Below are positions 46,219-56,076 of a DNA stretch of 64,000 nucleotides, in pieces. The number at the start of each line of letters is the position of its first letter. The first letter of the stretch is position 1. The stretch is taken from NCBI RefSeq assembly GCF_019084075.1, contig NZ_JAHREN010000001.1, forward strand, positions 3,755,501-3,819,500, given 5' to 3'. Below the pieces are notes generated by a model. The model made no database searches. It worked only from the letters and a program-made list of their open reading frames with translations, and was not told where the DNA came from. Source of the stretch: Siccirubricoccus sp. G192. GTDB lineage: Bacteria; Pseudomonadota; Alphaproteobacteria; Acetobacterales; Acetobacteraceae. Position numbers and translations under genes: made by a program.

Positions 46219-46304
46219 TGGCGGTGCCTTTCCTTCCGACGACCTGCGCCGGAACGCATGACACCGCCCCTGGCTCCCTCAGCCGGGCGCCGCCGTGAAT
46301 GATC

Positions 46305-47106
46305 TCACCGGCCGGTGAAGCTCGGCTTGCGCTTTTCCAGCAGGGCAGACACCGCTTCCTTATGGTCCTCGGTGCTATGGGCCAGGGCCTGGTAGGCGGC
46401 CGACATCTCCAGCAGGGTCGAGAGCCGGACATGTTCGCTCTCCCGCAGCAGGCGCTTGGTCATCCGCAGCACCTCCGGCGGGTTGGTGGCGATCCGGCCG
46501 GCGAGGTCGCGCGCCGCCTGCATCAGCCCCTCATGCGGCACCACCCGTGAGACCAGCCGCACGGCCTGTGCCGCCTGCGCATCCAGCATATCACCCGTAA
46601 AACTCATCTCGCAGGCCACCGACATGCCCACTACCCGCGGCAGCAACCAGGCGCCGCCATCGCCGGGCACGATGCCGACCTTCACGAAGCTCTCGGCAAA
46701 GCTGGCCTTTTCGCTGGCGATACGGATATCGCACATGCAGGTGACATCGAGGCCGAGGCCGATCGCCGGCCCGTTCACCGCGGCGATGGTCGGCGCATCG
46801 CATTCATACAATGCCTGCGCCATGCGCTGCACGCCGCGCCGGTAATTCTCCCGGAGATCGGCATGGCTGCCCTCGATGATGCCGCGGCGATCGCGCATGG
46901 CCTTGAGGTCGCCGCCGGCGCAGAAGGCGGTGCCCTCCCCCGTCAGGATCACGGCGCGCACGGAACGGTCACGGTTGATACGGTGGCAGGCATCCACCAC
47001 CGCGTCGCAATCGGCGAAGGTGGAGATGGCGTTGCGCCGCTCGGGCGCGTTCAGGGTCAGGGTGACGATGGGCCCTTCCTTGTTCGTAGCGGATGTAGTC
47101 GCTCAT
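46305..47106 (-). CDS. Enoyl-CoA hydratase/isomerase family protein (frameshifted)
   Basis: Crotonase-fold enzyme of about 266 residues. The oxyanion segments are AFCAGGDLKAM and VNGPAIGLGLDVTCMCDIRIAS; the catalytic-type acid region is FVKVGIVPGDGGAWLLPRVVG. The first 12 residues (MSDYIRYEQ) are in another frame from EGPIVTLTLNAPERRNAIS; an extra base at 47080-47082 explains this. It would hydrate a 2-enoyl-CoA or act as an isomerase. Its start overlaps the upstream acyl-CoA dehydrogenase stop by 4 bases. Confidence 0.88.
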
Positions 47107-48135
47107 GGCTCGCTCTCCCCTTGGGTCTCGTCGCGTCCGGTCAGGTCCGGCCAGAGCGCCGCGCCGCCACGCGCCAGCGCCGCCTGGCCGATCCGCCGGG
47201 CCCAGAAGCGTTCCGCGCCGCAGGCATCGCGCCAGGACCAGATGCGGCGGGTAAAGAGGTGCAACTGGTGCTCATCGGTGAAGCCGATGGCGGCATGCAC
47301 CTGGTGGGTGATGGCGGCACCGGTCCCGGCTGCCTCGCCCGCCACCACCTTGGCCGAGGCGATCTCGGAACTCGGCGCCAGCCAACCCGCGCCGGTCCGC
47401 CGCACGCCCGGCCTGGGCCGCCGCGACACCACAGGCCGCGACCTCGGCGGCGCAGACGGCAAGCTGCTGCTGCACCGCCTGGAAGCCGCCGATCGGCCGG
47501 CCGAATTGCTTGCGGGTCTTGGCATAGTCGACCGTCATGTCCAGCGCCGCCTCCAGCGCGCCGGCGATCTTCGCTGCCTGCAGCAGGGCACCCGCCAGCA
47601 GCCCGGCATCGGCGCCCCAGCCTGCCGGCACGCGCCCCCGGGCGAGCGGTTCGCCGAGCATGGCCTGGTCCGCCGGCTCCCGGCCGATCAGGCTGCGGCC
47701 TGGCTGCCAGGTGAGGTCCGCGGCAGCGTGCAGCGTCACCTCGCCACCCTGCACCGCGGCCACATGTCCAGCCTGGCGCCCCCAGGCGGTGGCCTCGCCG
47801 GGCAGCGCCAGGGCGATCAATCCGGCAGGCGGGGTGATGCCGGCGGCGGCCAGCAGTGCCGCGGCAGCCATGCTCTCGGCCAGCGGCAGCGGCGCGGCGT
47901 GGCGGCCCAGCACCTGCCAGACCGCCACCGCATCGGCCCAGCCGAGCCCGACACCGCCCATCGCCTCCGGCACCAGGGCGAGCGGCAGGCCGAGCGCCTC
48001 CACCTCGGCCCAGAGCGCCGCCGGCCATTCACCCCGCTCCGTCGCGCGCAGAAGGTTGGGGCTGGACCGGTCGGTCAGCAGCCGCTCCACCTGCTCCAGC
48101 AGGATGCCGCGCAGGTCCTCGTTCGTGTCGCTCAT
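47103..48135 (-). CDS. Acyl-CoA dehydrogenase, small/atypical subunit (frameshifted)
   Basis: Acyl-CoA dehydrogenase-fold protein of about 343 residues. The middle and C-terminal helices show DYAKTRKQFGRPIGGFQAVQQQLA, then GWLAPSSEIASAKVVAGEAAG, THQVHAAIGFTDEHQLHLFTRR. This is the typical ACAD C-terminal domain. The two parts lie in different frames; an extra base near 47404-47406 separates them. I do not see the usual catalytic Glu motif, so it may be the partner subunit of the next ACAD (alpha2beta2 enzymes of steroid/CoA-ester breakdown have such pairs). It is 3 bases after that gene. Confidence 0.87.
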
Positions 48136-48138
48136 GGC

Positions 48139-49278
48139 TCAGCGCAGCCCCAATTGGCGGGCGATGATGCCGCGCAGGATCTCCCGGGTGCCGCCGCGCA
48201 GGCTGTAGCTGCGGGCGACCATGGTCATGTAGCCCTGCATCTCCTGCACCTCCGGTGGCGTGCGGCCGGGATCAAAGAACTCGCGCAGCCGCTCCGGCAG
48301 GGCCTGCTCGTAGTCGTTGCCGGCGTCCTTCACCAACGCCGCCTCCCGCGCCGGGGTCTTGCCCTCCTGCAGCATACCCGCCACCGCCAGCGACATCTGC
48401 CGCAGCGTCCCGGCCCGGGCGAGCAGCCGGCCCACCGCCTCGGGGGCGGCCGGTTCGGCGCGGAGGTCGTCCAGCGCGGCGGTCAGCAGCGGCAGGGAGG
48501 AAAGGTAGCGTTCCGGCCCGGACCTTTCGAAGGCGAGTTCGGCCGTGGCCTGTTCCCAGCCCGCGCCCTCTTGCCCCACCAGCATGGAATCGGGCACGAA
48601 GACATCGTCGAAGGTGATCTCGTTGAAGCCCTCCTCGCCCACCAGGTCGAGGATCGGCCGGATGGTGATGCCGGAGAGCCGGCAATCCACCAGGAATTGC
48701 GACAGCCCCTGGTGCTTCTGCCTGGGGTCGGTGATCGGGCTGGTGCGCAGCAGGGCGATCATGAAGTCGCAGAGATGCGCGTTGGTGGTCCAGACCTTGC
48801 GGCCATTGATCCGCCAGCCGCCCGGCACCTTCTCCGCCCGGGTCCGCAGGCTGGCCAGGTCGGAGCCCGAATCCGGCTCGGACAGGCCGATCGCGAAGGC
48901 CAGCGCGCCGCGGGCGATCCGGGGCAGGAATTCCCGCCGTTGCTCCTCCGTGCCGAGGCGCAGGATGAGCGGGCCGGACTGCCGGTCGCCGATCCAATGG
49001 GCGCCGACCGGGGCGCCGACCGCCAGCATCTCCTCCAGGGTCACGTAGCGCTCCAGGGCGGTGCGTTCCTGGCCGCCATAGGCTTTCGGCCAGGTCATGC
49101 CGATCCAGCCGCGCTTTCCGACCTCGCGCGAGAAGTCCCGGTCGAAGCCCATCCAGGAATAGGCCCGGACCCTGGGCGACCAATCCTTTCCCGCTTCCGC
49201 CAGGAAGGCGCGGAGTTCGGCCCTGAGTGCCGGCGCCCCCTCGGGCGTGTCCCGCAGGTCGAAGCGCAAACCGGCCAT
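48139..49278 (-). CDS. Acyl-CoA dehydrogenase family protein
   Basis: FAD-dependent dehydrogenase of 379 residues. It has the ACAD layout: N-terminal helices with WPKAYGGQERTALERY, FAD-binding LSEPDSGSDLASLRTRA, mid beta-domain KVWTTNAHLCDFMIALLRT, and C-terminal VARSYSLRGGTREILRGIIARQLG. The start could be 49278 or 49287; a GGGAGG site fits the first with 9-base spacing. First gene of an operon with the second ACAD and the enoyl-CoA hydratase. It introduces a double bond into a CoA ester; chain type unknown. Confidence 0.93.
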   Translation of the reverse strand: MAGLRFDLRDTPEGAPALRAELRAFLAEAGKDWSPRVRAYSWMGFDRDFSREVGKRGWIGMTWPKAYGGQERTALERYVTLEEMLAVGAPVGAHWIGDRQSGPLILRLGTEEQRREFLPRIARGALAFAIGLSEPDSGSDLASLRTRAEKVPGGWRINGRKVWTTNAHLCDFMIALLRTSPITDPRQKHQGLSQFLVDCRLSGITIRPILDLVGEEGFNEITFDDVFVPDSMLVGQEGAGWEQATAELAFERSGPERYLSSLPLLTAALDDLRAEPAAPEAVGRLLARAGTLRQMSLAVAGMLQEGKTPAREAALVKDAGNDYEQALPERLREFFDPGRTPPEVQEMQGYMTMVARSYSLRGGTREILRGIIARQLGLR

Positions 49279-49406
49279 CCTGCCCATCCTCCCAATGCTT
49301 GCCACCACCTTGAGTGGCCCATTCCGCGCCGGCGCGCCACCCCCTCGACATGGGGCGCCGGCCCCGCTTTGCTGCGGCGCGAAGCGTGATCGGGGAAATT
49401 GGCGCC

Positions 49407-51725
49407 ATGGATAAATTCGGGATCGGCCAGCCGGTTCGGCGCAAGGAGGATGTGCGGCTGCTGACCGGCGGCGGCACCTATACCGACGATATCCACCGCC
49501 CGAACCAGGCCCATGCCTTCGTCCTCCGCTCGCCGCACGCCCATGCCCGCATCCTCTCGATTGATACCGCGGCGGCACGGGAGGCGCCGGGCGTGGTCGC
49601 GGTGCTGACCGGGCAGGATGCGAATGCCGATGGCATCGGCCACTTCCCTGTCATGGTGGAGGTGCCGGGCAAGGACGGCAGCACCCTCTTCCCGACCCCG
49701 CGCGAGATGCTGCAGACGAAGAAGGTCCGCTTCGTCGGCGACCCCGTGGCATTGGTGGTGGCGGAAAGCCGCGCCGAGGCGCAGGACGCGGCCGAGCTGG
49801 TGATGGTGGATTACGACATCCTGCCAAGCGTCACCGATACCGCCGCGGCGCTCGACCCCGATGCGCCGGTGCTCTGGGAGGAGCATGGCAGCAACCTCTG
49901 CGTCCATTGGGACAGCGGCCGGGAGCAGGAGGCGGAGGAGGCCTTCGCCCGCGCCGCCCGCACGGTATCCATCGAGCTGGTGAACAACCGTCTGGTCGGC
50001 AACCCGATGGAGCCGCGCGTGGCGATCGGCGAATACGACGCTGCGACGGGGCGCTACACCCTGCATTCCCCGACCCAGGGGGTGATCCGGGTGCGGGACA
50101 TGCTGGCCAAGCTGATCCTGAAGGTGCCGAACGAGAAGCTGCGGGTCATCTCCCCCGATGTCGGCGGCGGCTTCGGCCTGCGCGGCAAGGTGCACCCGGA
50201 AAGCGGCATGGTGCTCTGGGCGGCGAAGCGGGTCGGCCGGCCCGTGAAATGGCTGAGCGGCCGCAGCGAGACTTTCATGTGCGACCCGCATGGCCGTGAC
50301 CACGTGACCAAGGCGGAAATGGCGCTCGACGAGCAGGGCAGGATCCTGGGCGTGAAGATCCGCACCTTCGCCGCCATGGGCGCCTACCTGCAGGATTTCG
50401 GCCCGCGCATCCCGACCGTGGCCGGCGGCCGTATCAACGGGACCGTCTATGACATCCAGGCGCTGAACGCGCAGGTGCGCTGCGTCTTCACCAATACCTC
50501 CCCCACCGATGCCTATCGCGGCGCCGGGCGGCCGGAGACGGCCTATGTACTGGAACGGCTGCTGGACCAGGCGGCGCTGGCCCTCGGCCTCAACCGCGAC
50601 GAGATCCGGCGGCGCAACTACATCCGGCCGGAGCAGATCCCCTATACCAATGCCGCCGGCAATCCGATCGACAGCGGGCATTTCGCCGAGACCCAGGACA
50701 TGGCGCTGCGCCTCGCCGATTGGAACGGCTTCGCGGCGCGGCGGGCGGAGGCCGCGCGGCGTGGCAAGCGGCGCGGCATCGGCATCGGCTATTTCATCGA
50801 AGCTTCGGGTGGCCAGCCCAGCGAATGGGCGCGGGTGCGCTTCGAGCCGGACGGGACGGTGGCACTCACCGTCGGCACCTTCAGCCATGGTCAGGGGCAT
50901 GAGACGGCCTTCGCGCAGGTGTTGCACCACAAGCTCGGCATCCCCTTCGACCGGGTGCGCTTCATCCAGGGCGATACCGAGGTGGTGGAGAAGGGCGGCG
51001 GCACCGGCGGCTCACGCTCCTCGCAGATGGGCGGCGTGGCGATCGCCCGCGCCTCGGAACTGGTGATCGCCAAGGGGCGGCGGCTGGCGGCGCATCTGCT
51101 GGAAGCCGGCGTCGATGACGTGGAATTCCAGGACGGCACCTTCCGCGTCGCCGGCACCGATCTGCAGACCGGCTGGGACCGGGTGTTGGAACTGGCGCGG
51201 AACCCGCCGGAAGGCGAGAGTCCCGGCCTCGACGAGCAGCTTCTCTATACCCGCAATACCGAATGCAACTTCCCGAATGGCTGCCATGTGGCGGAGGTGG
51301 AGATCGACGAGGAAACCGGCCAGGTGGAGATCACCCGCTATGCCGCCGTGGATGATGTGGGGAATGTCATCAACCCCATGCTGGTGCACGGGCAATCCCA
51401 TGGCGGCATCATGTCCGGCATCGGCCAGGCACTGCTGGAACACGCGGTCTATGACCGGGAGAGCGGCCAGTTCCTGACCGCCACCTTCCAGGATTACTGC
51501 ATGCCGCGTGCCTCGGATGCGCCAAGCTTCGACCTCGGCTTCAACGTGGTGCCCTGCCCGAACAACGACCTCGGCGTGAAGGGTGCCGGCGAGGGCGGCG
51601 CTTGCGGCGCGCCGCCGGCCGTGGTTTCCGCCATCTGCGATGCGCTGGGGGTCGCGCATATCGACATGCCGGTGACGCCGGAGAAGGTGTGGCGGGTGCT
51701 GGCCGGGCAGCGGCGGGCGGCATGA
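49407..51725 (+). CDS. Xanthine-dehydrogenase-family molybdopterin-binding large subunit (CoxL form II type)
   Basis: Molybdenum hydroxylase large subunit of 772 residues. Cofactor motifs include GGGFGLRGKVHPE and DAYRGAGRPE (the AYRGAGR signature of form II CO-dehydrogenase-like enzymes, not form I), KGGGTGGSRSSQ, and the catalytic Glu in VKGAGEGGACGAPPAVV at the C-terminus. It would hydroxylate an aldehyde or aromatic heterocycle. The matching FAD-binding (CoxM) and iron-sulfur (CoxS) subunits are not in the window, so the electron path is unknown. The start at 49407 has GGGGAAA ten bases upstream. The PrpF-type gene follows after 22 bases. Confidence 0.94.
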   Translation: MDKFGIGQPVRRKEDVRLLTGGGTYTDDIHRPNQAHAFVLRSPHAHARILSIDTAAAREAPGVVAVLTGQDANADGIGHFPVMVEVPGKDGSTLFPTPREMLQTKKVRFVGDPVALVVAESRAEAQDAAELVMVDYDILPSVTDTAAALDPDAPVLWEEHGSNLCVHWDSGREQEAEEAFARAARTVSIELVNNRLVGNPMEPRVAIGEYDAATGRYTLHSPTQGVIRVRDMLAKLILKVPNEKLRVISPDVGGGFGLRGKVHPESGMVLWAAKRVGRPVKWLSGRSETFMCDPHGRDHVTKAEMALDEQGRILGVKIRTFAAMGAYLQDFGPRIPTVAGGRINGTVYDIQALNAQVRCVFTNTSPTDAYRGAGRPETAYVLERLLDQAALALGLNRDEIRRRNYIRPEQIPYTNAAGNPIDSGHFAETQDMALRLADWNGFAARRAEAARRGKRRGIGIGYFIEASGGQPSEWARVRFEPDGTVALTVGTFSHGQGHETAFAQVLHHKLGIPFDRVRFIQGDTEVVEKGGGTGGSRSSQMGGVAIARASELVIAKGRRLAAHLLEAGVDDVEFQDGTFRVAGTDLQTGWDRVLELARNPPEGESPGLDEQLLYTRNTECNFPNGCHVAEVEIDEETGQVEITRYAAVDDVGNVINPMLVHGQSHGGIMSGIGQALLEHAVYDRESGQFLTATFQDYCMPRASDAPSFDLGFNVVPCPNNDLGVKGAGEGGACGAPPAVVSAICDALGVAHIDMPVTPEKVWRVLAGQRRAA

Positions 51726-51747
51726 GCCGTCGCATCGGAGATGCGCC

Positions 51748-52884
51748 ATGAATCAGGCTTTCATCCCGGCCGCCTTCATCCGCGGCGGCTCCTCCAAGGG
51801 CGTGTTCTTCCATGCCCGGGACCTCCCGGCCGAGCGCGCCGCGGTGGACCGCATCCTGCTCTCGGTGCTGGGCAGCCCGGACCCCTATGGGCGGCAGTTG
51901 GATGGCATGGGCGGCGGGATCTCCTCGCTCTCCAAGGGCGTCATCATCGGGCCGCCGACGCATCCCGAGGCGGATGTGGACTATACCTTCGCGCAGGTGG
52001 CGGTGGACCGGCCGGTGGTGGACTGGAAGGGCAATTGCGGCAATCTCTCCTCCGCGGTCGGCCCCTTCGCCGTGGATGAAGGGCTGGTGCGCGTTGCCGA
52101 TGGCGAGGCTCTGGTCCGCATCCACCAGGTGAATACGCGGAAGCTCATTCATGCGCGCTTCCCGGTGCGGGATGGGCGTGCGGAGGTGCGCGGCGATTTC
52201 GCCATCGCCGGGGTTTCCGGCACCGGGGCGCGCATCCGGCTGGATTTTCTCTCGCCCGGCGGCACCCAGACCGAGGCGCTGCTGCCGACCGGCCATGTGG
52301 TGGATATGCTGGAGGTGGAGGGGATCGGCCGCCTTCGCGCGACGCTGGTGGATGCCGCCAATCCGGCGGTCTTCGTGGCCGCCGCCGATCTCGGCCTCAC
52401 CGGCGCGGAATCTCCCGAGGCGATCGAGGCCGATGCCGCGCTGATGGCACTGCTCGACCGCATCCGCCGCGCCGCCGGGGTGGCCATGGGCCTGGCCGCA
52501 GCACCCGAGGCGGTGGGCCTCGCCAGCCCGCGCGTGGCGCTGGTGGCCGGGCCGCTGGCCGCGCGCAGGCTGGACGGGCAGGTGCTGGACCCGGCCGGCC
52601 ACGACATCACCGTGCGCATGCTGTCCATGGAAAGGCCGCACCGCGCCGTGCCAATGACCGGCGCCATGGGCCTGGCCGTCGCCTGCCGCATCACCGGCAG
52701 CATCCCGCATGCCCTGGCAAGGCCGGGCGCGCGGCCGGAGGAAATCCGCGTCGCCCATCCTTCCGGCACGCTGACGGTGGGTGCGGAAGTACGGCGGGAC
52801 AATGCCGGTTGGCTTGCCGAGAGCGCGGTGGTGTTCCGCACCGCGCGCCGGCTGATGCAGGGAGAGGTGGCGGTGAATTTCTAG
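51748..52884 (+). CDS. PrpF family isomerase/tautomerase
   Basis: PrpF-fold enzyme of 378 residues. Relatives isomerise aconitate-type double bonds (2-methylaconitate) or 4-oxalomesaconate. Conserved parts are AFIRGGSSKGVFFH, DGMGGGISSLSKG, the cysteine region KGNCGNLSSAVGPFA, and MERPHRAVPMTGAM. The start at 51748 has GGAG about 7 bases upstream. It lies 22 bases after the molybdenum hydroxylase and 142 bases before the hydroxyacid dehydrogenase. A role in aromatic or heterocycle ring breakdown fits the neighbours but is inference. Confidence 0.92.
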   Translation: MNQAFIPAAFIRGGSSKGVFFHARDLPAERAAVDRILLSVLGSPDPYGRQLDGMGGGISSLSKGVIIGPPTHPEADVDYTFAQVAVDRPVVDWKGNCGNLSSAVGPFAVDEGLVRVADGEALVRIHQVNTRKLIHARFPVRDGRAEVRGDFAIAGVSGTGARIRLDFLSPGGTQTEALLPTGHVVDMLEVEGIGRLRATLVDAANPAVFVAAADLGLTGAESPEAIEADAALMALLDRIRRAAGVAMGLAAAPEAVGLASPRVALVAGPLAARRLDGQVLDPAGHDITVRMLSMERPHRAVPMTGAMGLAVACRITGSIPHALARPGARPEEIRVAHPSGTLTVGAEVRRDNAGWLAESAVVFRTARRLMQGEVAVNF

Positions 52885-53026
52885 CCCGGAATCCCAGCAC
52901 CTCCGGGAAGCGGCGCGGGAGCAGCAGCGTCCTCATGGGCATTCCCCGCCTCCCTGCACGGCGCGGGTTCCCGCCTGTGCCGGCCCGCGATACAAGCCGC
53001 AGGAATTCCCTGGAAAGGACCCCGCC

Positions 53027-54094
53027 ATGCCTGCCAATGAGGCCCCGGCCCGCCGCTTCCGCGTCGGCTATCTCTCGCATGTGCCGCATCCCTCCTTCCT
53101 GGAGACCGCGGCGCAGCATCCGGAGATGGAGGTGGTCCGCATTCCGCTGGACCAGCCGGAAGCGGCGGTGATCGAGGCGCTGGCGGCTTGCGACGCCTAT
53201 TACGTCATGGCCTCCCGCGACGAATTGCCGAAGCCCTTCCATGTCAATGCGGCGCTCCTGGCCAGGTTGCCTGATCTGCTGATGGTGGGGAGCACGGGCG
53301 CCGGCTATGACACGGTGGACCCGGCGGCCTGCACGGCGGCAGGCGTGCTGTTGGTGAACCAGGCCGGCGGCAACGCGGAGGGGGTTGCGGAACATGCCGT
53401 CGGCATGATGCTGGCGCTGCTGAAGCGCATGCCGGAAGCGCAGGCGGCGATGCGCGCCGGCCAGGCGCGCGACCGCAACGCGCTGATGGGGCGGGAGCTG
53501 CGCGGGCGGACCGTGGGGATCGTCGGCATCGGCAATGTCGGCACCCGCGTCGCCGAGATCGTGCGGCTGGCCTTCTCCTGCCCGGTCCTGGCCTGCGATC
53601 TCTATCTCGATGCCGCGACCATCGCCGCGCGCGGCGCCGAGAAGGTGGAGATGCCGCGGCTGCTGGCCGAGAGCGACGTGGTCAGCCTGCACCTTCCCCT
53701 GACGCCGGACAGCCGCGACCTGATGAATGCCGGCTCCTTCGCGCAGATGCGCAAGGGCGCGATCTTCGTCACCACCGCCCGCGGCAATATCCATGACGAG
53801 CCCGCGCTGCACGCCGCCCTCGCCTCCGGCCACATCGCCGCCGCCGGCCTCGATGTCTGGGAGCAGGAACCGCCGCCGCCCGACCATCCCCTGCTGAACA
53901 TGCCGAATGTGATCGTGACGCAGCACACCGCCGGCGTGACCCATGAAAGCCGCTCCAACATCACCCGTATCGCGGCGCTGGCCTTCGCCGATGCGGCGAA
54001 TGGCAGGCTGCCGCCGCGGGTGATCAATCCGGCGGTCGTGCCGCGCTTCGCCGAACGCTGGGCCGCGGCTTTCGGGCGGCCCATGGCAACCTAG
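53027..54094 (+). CDS. D-2-hydroxyacid dehydrogenase
   Basis: NAD(P)-dependent dehydrogenase of 355 residues. Cofactor motif TVGIVGIGNVGTRVAEI, with catalytic Arg in TTARGNIHD, Glu in WEQEPPPPDHP and His in VTQHTAGVT. The start at 53027 has a GGAAAGGA site 4 bases upstream. It would interconvert a 2-hydroxyacid and 2-oxoacid. It is the third D-2-hydroxyacid dehydrogenase in the window, and it follows the PrpF-type gene, so the same compound may be its substrate. Confidence 0.92.
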   Translation: MPANEAPARRFRVGYLSHVPHPSFLETAAQHPEMEVVRIPLDQPEAAVIEALAACDAYYVMASRDELPKPFHVNAALLARLPDLLMVGSTGAGYDTVDPAACTAAGVLLVNQAGGNAEGVAEHAVGMMLALLKRMPEAQAAMRAGQARDRNALMGRELRGRTVGIVGIGNVGTRVAEIVRLAFSCPVLACDLYLDAATIAARGAEKVEMPRLLAESDVVSLHLPLTPDSRDLMNAGSFAQMRKGAIFVTTARGNIHDEPALHAALASGHIAAAGLDVWEQEPPPPDHPLLNMPNVIVTQHTAGVTHESRSNITRIAALAFADAANGRLPPRVINPAVVPRFAERWAAAFGRPMAT

Positions 54095-54202
54095 CTGCGC
54101 CGGCCAGGCGCCTCGCATCCATGCCGTAAGCTGCGCGGCTGTCGGGGTGGCACGCCCGCTGAGATTCGCTGGCAGGCATGCCTGGCCCGGCATGGCCGGC
54201 AC

Positions 54203-54427
54203 CTACCGATCGTAGCCATGTCTCCGGCTATAGAGCAGCAATCCAACCAGCACGCCGGTAAGCGCCATGGTGAGGAGCACACCGAGCACCATGGCCACAA
54301 TGCCATGGCCGCCCACCTCCGTATCCCCTGCCGCGTTCCAGGCGGTCCAAGCCGCGTAGACGGCAAATCCGAGCAGGAGCAGCACCGGCAGCACCAGCAG
54401 CCCAATTCTCACGGCACGTCGTTTCAT
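54203..54427 (-). CDS. Small two-helix membrane protein
   Basis: Unrecognised protein of 74 residues with two hydrophobic helices (about residues 6-28 and 43-66), a short periplasmic loop (NAAGDTEVGGHG) and charged ends (MKRRAVRIG, SRRHGYDR). The start at 54427 has an AAGGAGG site 10 bases upstream. It is on the opposite strand from the genes around it. Function unknown. Confidence 0.65.
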   Translation of the reverse strand: MKRRAVRIGLLVLPVLLLLGFAVYAAWTAWNAAGDTEVGGHGIVAMVLGVLLTMALTGVLVGLLLYSRRHGYDR

Positions 54428-54645
54428 AGGGTGTCGCCTCCTTCCCATGCTGGCCGCGTCTGGTCGTCAGGGGAAGATGGGGCGCCAGGCGGGAAGCACC
54501 AAGCGCCCGACCCCACCCGGCATTCCCCAGTCCGCACCACGCCTGACAATCCGAGCGCAACAGGTTCGGGATCAAGCCGGCGCATCTTGCCTCTCCCACC
54601 ACCGCGGCGCACCCTTGATGGTGCGGAACGGGGAAGGGATCGGCG

Positions 54646-56076
54646 ATGGTGGACATGGTCATCACCGGGGATTGCGTGGTCACGCCGCATGCGGCCGGTC
54701 CGGCGGATATCGCCATCGCCGGCGGCAAGGTGGTGGCGGTGGCGGCGCGTGGTGCCTTCCCGCTCTCGGCCGGGGCGCGGCTGGTGGATGCCGTGGGCAA
54801 GGTCGTGATCCCTGGCGGGATCGATCCGCATACGCATTGCCTCTGGCCGGTGCCGAACCCGGATGGTTCGGTGGGCAGCACCCAGGGGCCCTCGGTGGTG
54901 GGCAGGGCGGCGCTCCACGGCGGCACCACCACCCTCATCGACTTCACCCGCTGGACCCATGGCCATAGCGTGCAGGGCGCCATCGAGGCGCGCATGGCCG
55001 CCTGGCGCGCGGATGGCTGCGCCTGCGACTGGGCGCTGCACACCATGGTGGAAGGCGACCTGCCGCCCGAGCTTCCCGCCCAACTGGCCGAGGCAATCGA
55101 GGCCGGGCATCCCACGGTGAAGATCTTCACCACCGACATCACACCCTCCCGCAAGGGGCGCATGGTGGATTTCGGCGATATCTGGGAAGTCTTCCAGATG
55201 CTGTCGCGCAAGGGCGGCCTCGGCGTCATCCATGCCGAGGACAACGACATCGTCATGCACATGTATGCCAAGCTGTTCCGCGAGAGCCGCGCCGGCTTCG
55301 AGAACATGGCGGAGGTGCACAATACCCTCTCGGAAGACCTCTCCTTCCGCCGCGTGCTGCGCCTGGCGGAGCATGTGCCAGGCACCGCGCTCTACATGAT
55401 GCATGTCTCGGCCGGCAACGGCGTGCGCGCCATCCGCGAGGCGCGGGCCCGCAACCTGCCGATCTATGGCGAGTCCCTGCACCAGTACATGCTCTATACG
55501 CAGGAGGATTACAAACGCCCGAACGGGCAGATCTACCACACCTACCCTTCGCTGAAATCGCAGGCAGACCAGGATGAATTGTGGCGTGGCACCCTGGACG
55601 GCGCCATCAATTGCGTCGCCACCGATGAACTCTGCTGCAGCCTGGCGGTGAAGACCCAAGGCAAGCGGATCGACGACACCACCGGCGGCAATTCCGGTGT
55701 CGAGCCGCGGGTCGCGGTGATGTATTCCGAGATGGTTGGCCGGCGCGGCTATTCGCTGCGGCGCTTCGTCGACCTGGTCTCCACCAATGCGGCGCGGATC
55801 ATGGGGCTGTATCCACGGAAGGGCGCCATCGCGCCAGGCTCGGATGCCGATATCTGCATCCTCGACCCCGGGCTGAGGCGCCAGGTGCGGGCCGAGGCCC
55901 TGCATGAGAGCGACTATACCCCTTGGGAAGGCCGCGAGGTGACGGCCTGGCCCGCCATGACCATCCTGCGCGGAAAGGTCATGGTGGAGAATGAACGCTG
56001 GGTCGGCGACGAGCGTGGCGGCCAATGGCTGCACCGCCGTGTGCCGGACGAGATCCGCGCCGGCGCCGCCTTGTGA
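54646..56076 (+). CDS. Dihydropyrimidinase/hydantoinase-like amidohydrolase
   Basis: Metal-dependent amidohydrolase of 476 residues. Metal ligands: His62-x-His64 (GGIDPHTHC), the carboxylatable Lys159 (TVKIFTTD), His196 (VIHAEDN), His253 (YMMHVSA) and Asp327. The last motif is ATDELCCS instead of the usual SDHCPF, so the substrate may differ from pyrimidines or hydantoins. The product of family enzymes is an N-carbamoyl or related ring-opened amide. The start at 54646 has a GGGAAGGG site nine bases upstream. Its stop overlaps the small gene at 56073 (GTGA). See finding about the G3E partner. Confidence 0.9.
   Translation: MVDMVITGDCVVTPHAAGPADIAIAGGKVVAVAARGAFPLSAGARLVDAVGKVVIPGGIDPHTHCLWPVPNPDGSVGSTQGPSVVGRAALHGGTTTLIDFTRWTHGHSVQGAIEARMAAWRADGCACDWALHTMVEGDLPPELPAQLAEAIEAGHPTVKIFTTDITPSRKGRMVDFGDIWEVFQMLSRKGGLGVIHAEDNDIVMHMYAKLFRESRAGFENMAEVHNTLSEDLSFRRVLRLAEHVPGTALYMMHVSAGNGVRAIREARARNLPIYGESLHQYMLYTQEDYKRPNGQIYHTYPSLKSQADQDELWRGTLDGAINCVATDELCCSLAVKTQGKRIDDTTGGNSGVEPRVAVMYSEMVGRRGYSLRRFVDLVSTNAARIMGLYPRKGAIAPGSDADICILDPGLRRQVRAEALHESDYTPWEGREVTAWPAMTILRGKVMVENERWVGDERGGQWLHRRVPDEIRAGAAL

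Noticed and set aside
46876-49389. Long open frame on the + strand, 837 codons, antisense to the acyl-CoA genes
   Set aside because: No recognisable domain and low-complexity composition; the minus-strand genes carry all the motifs.
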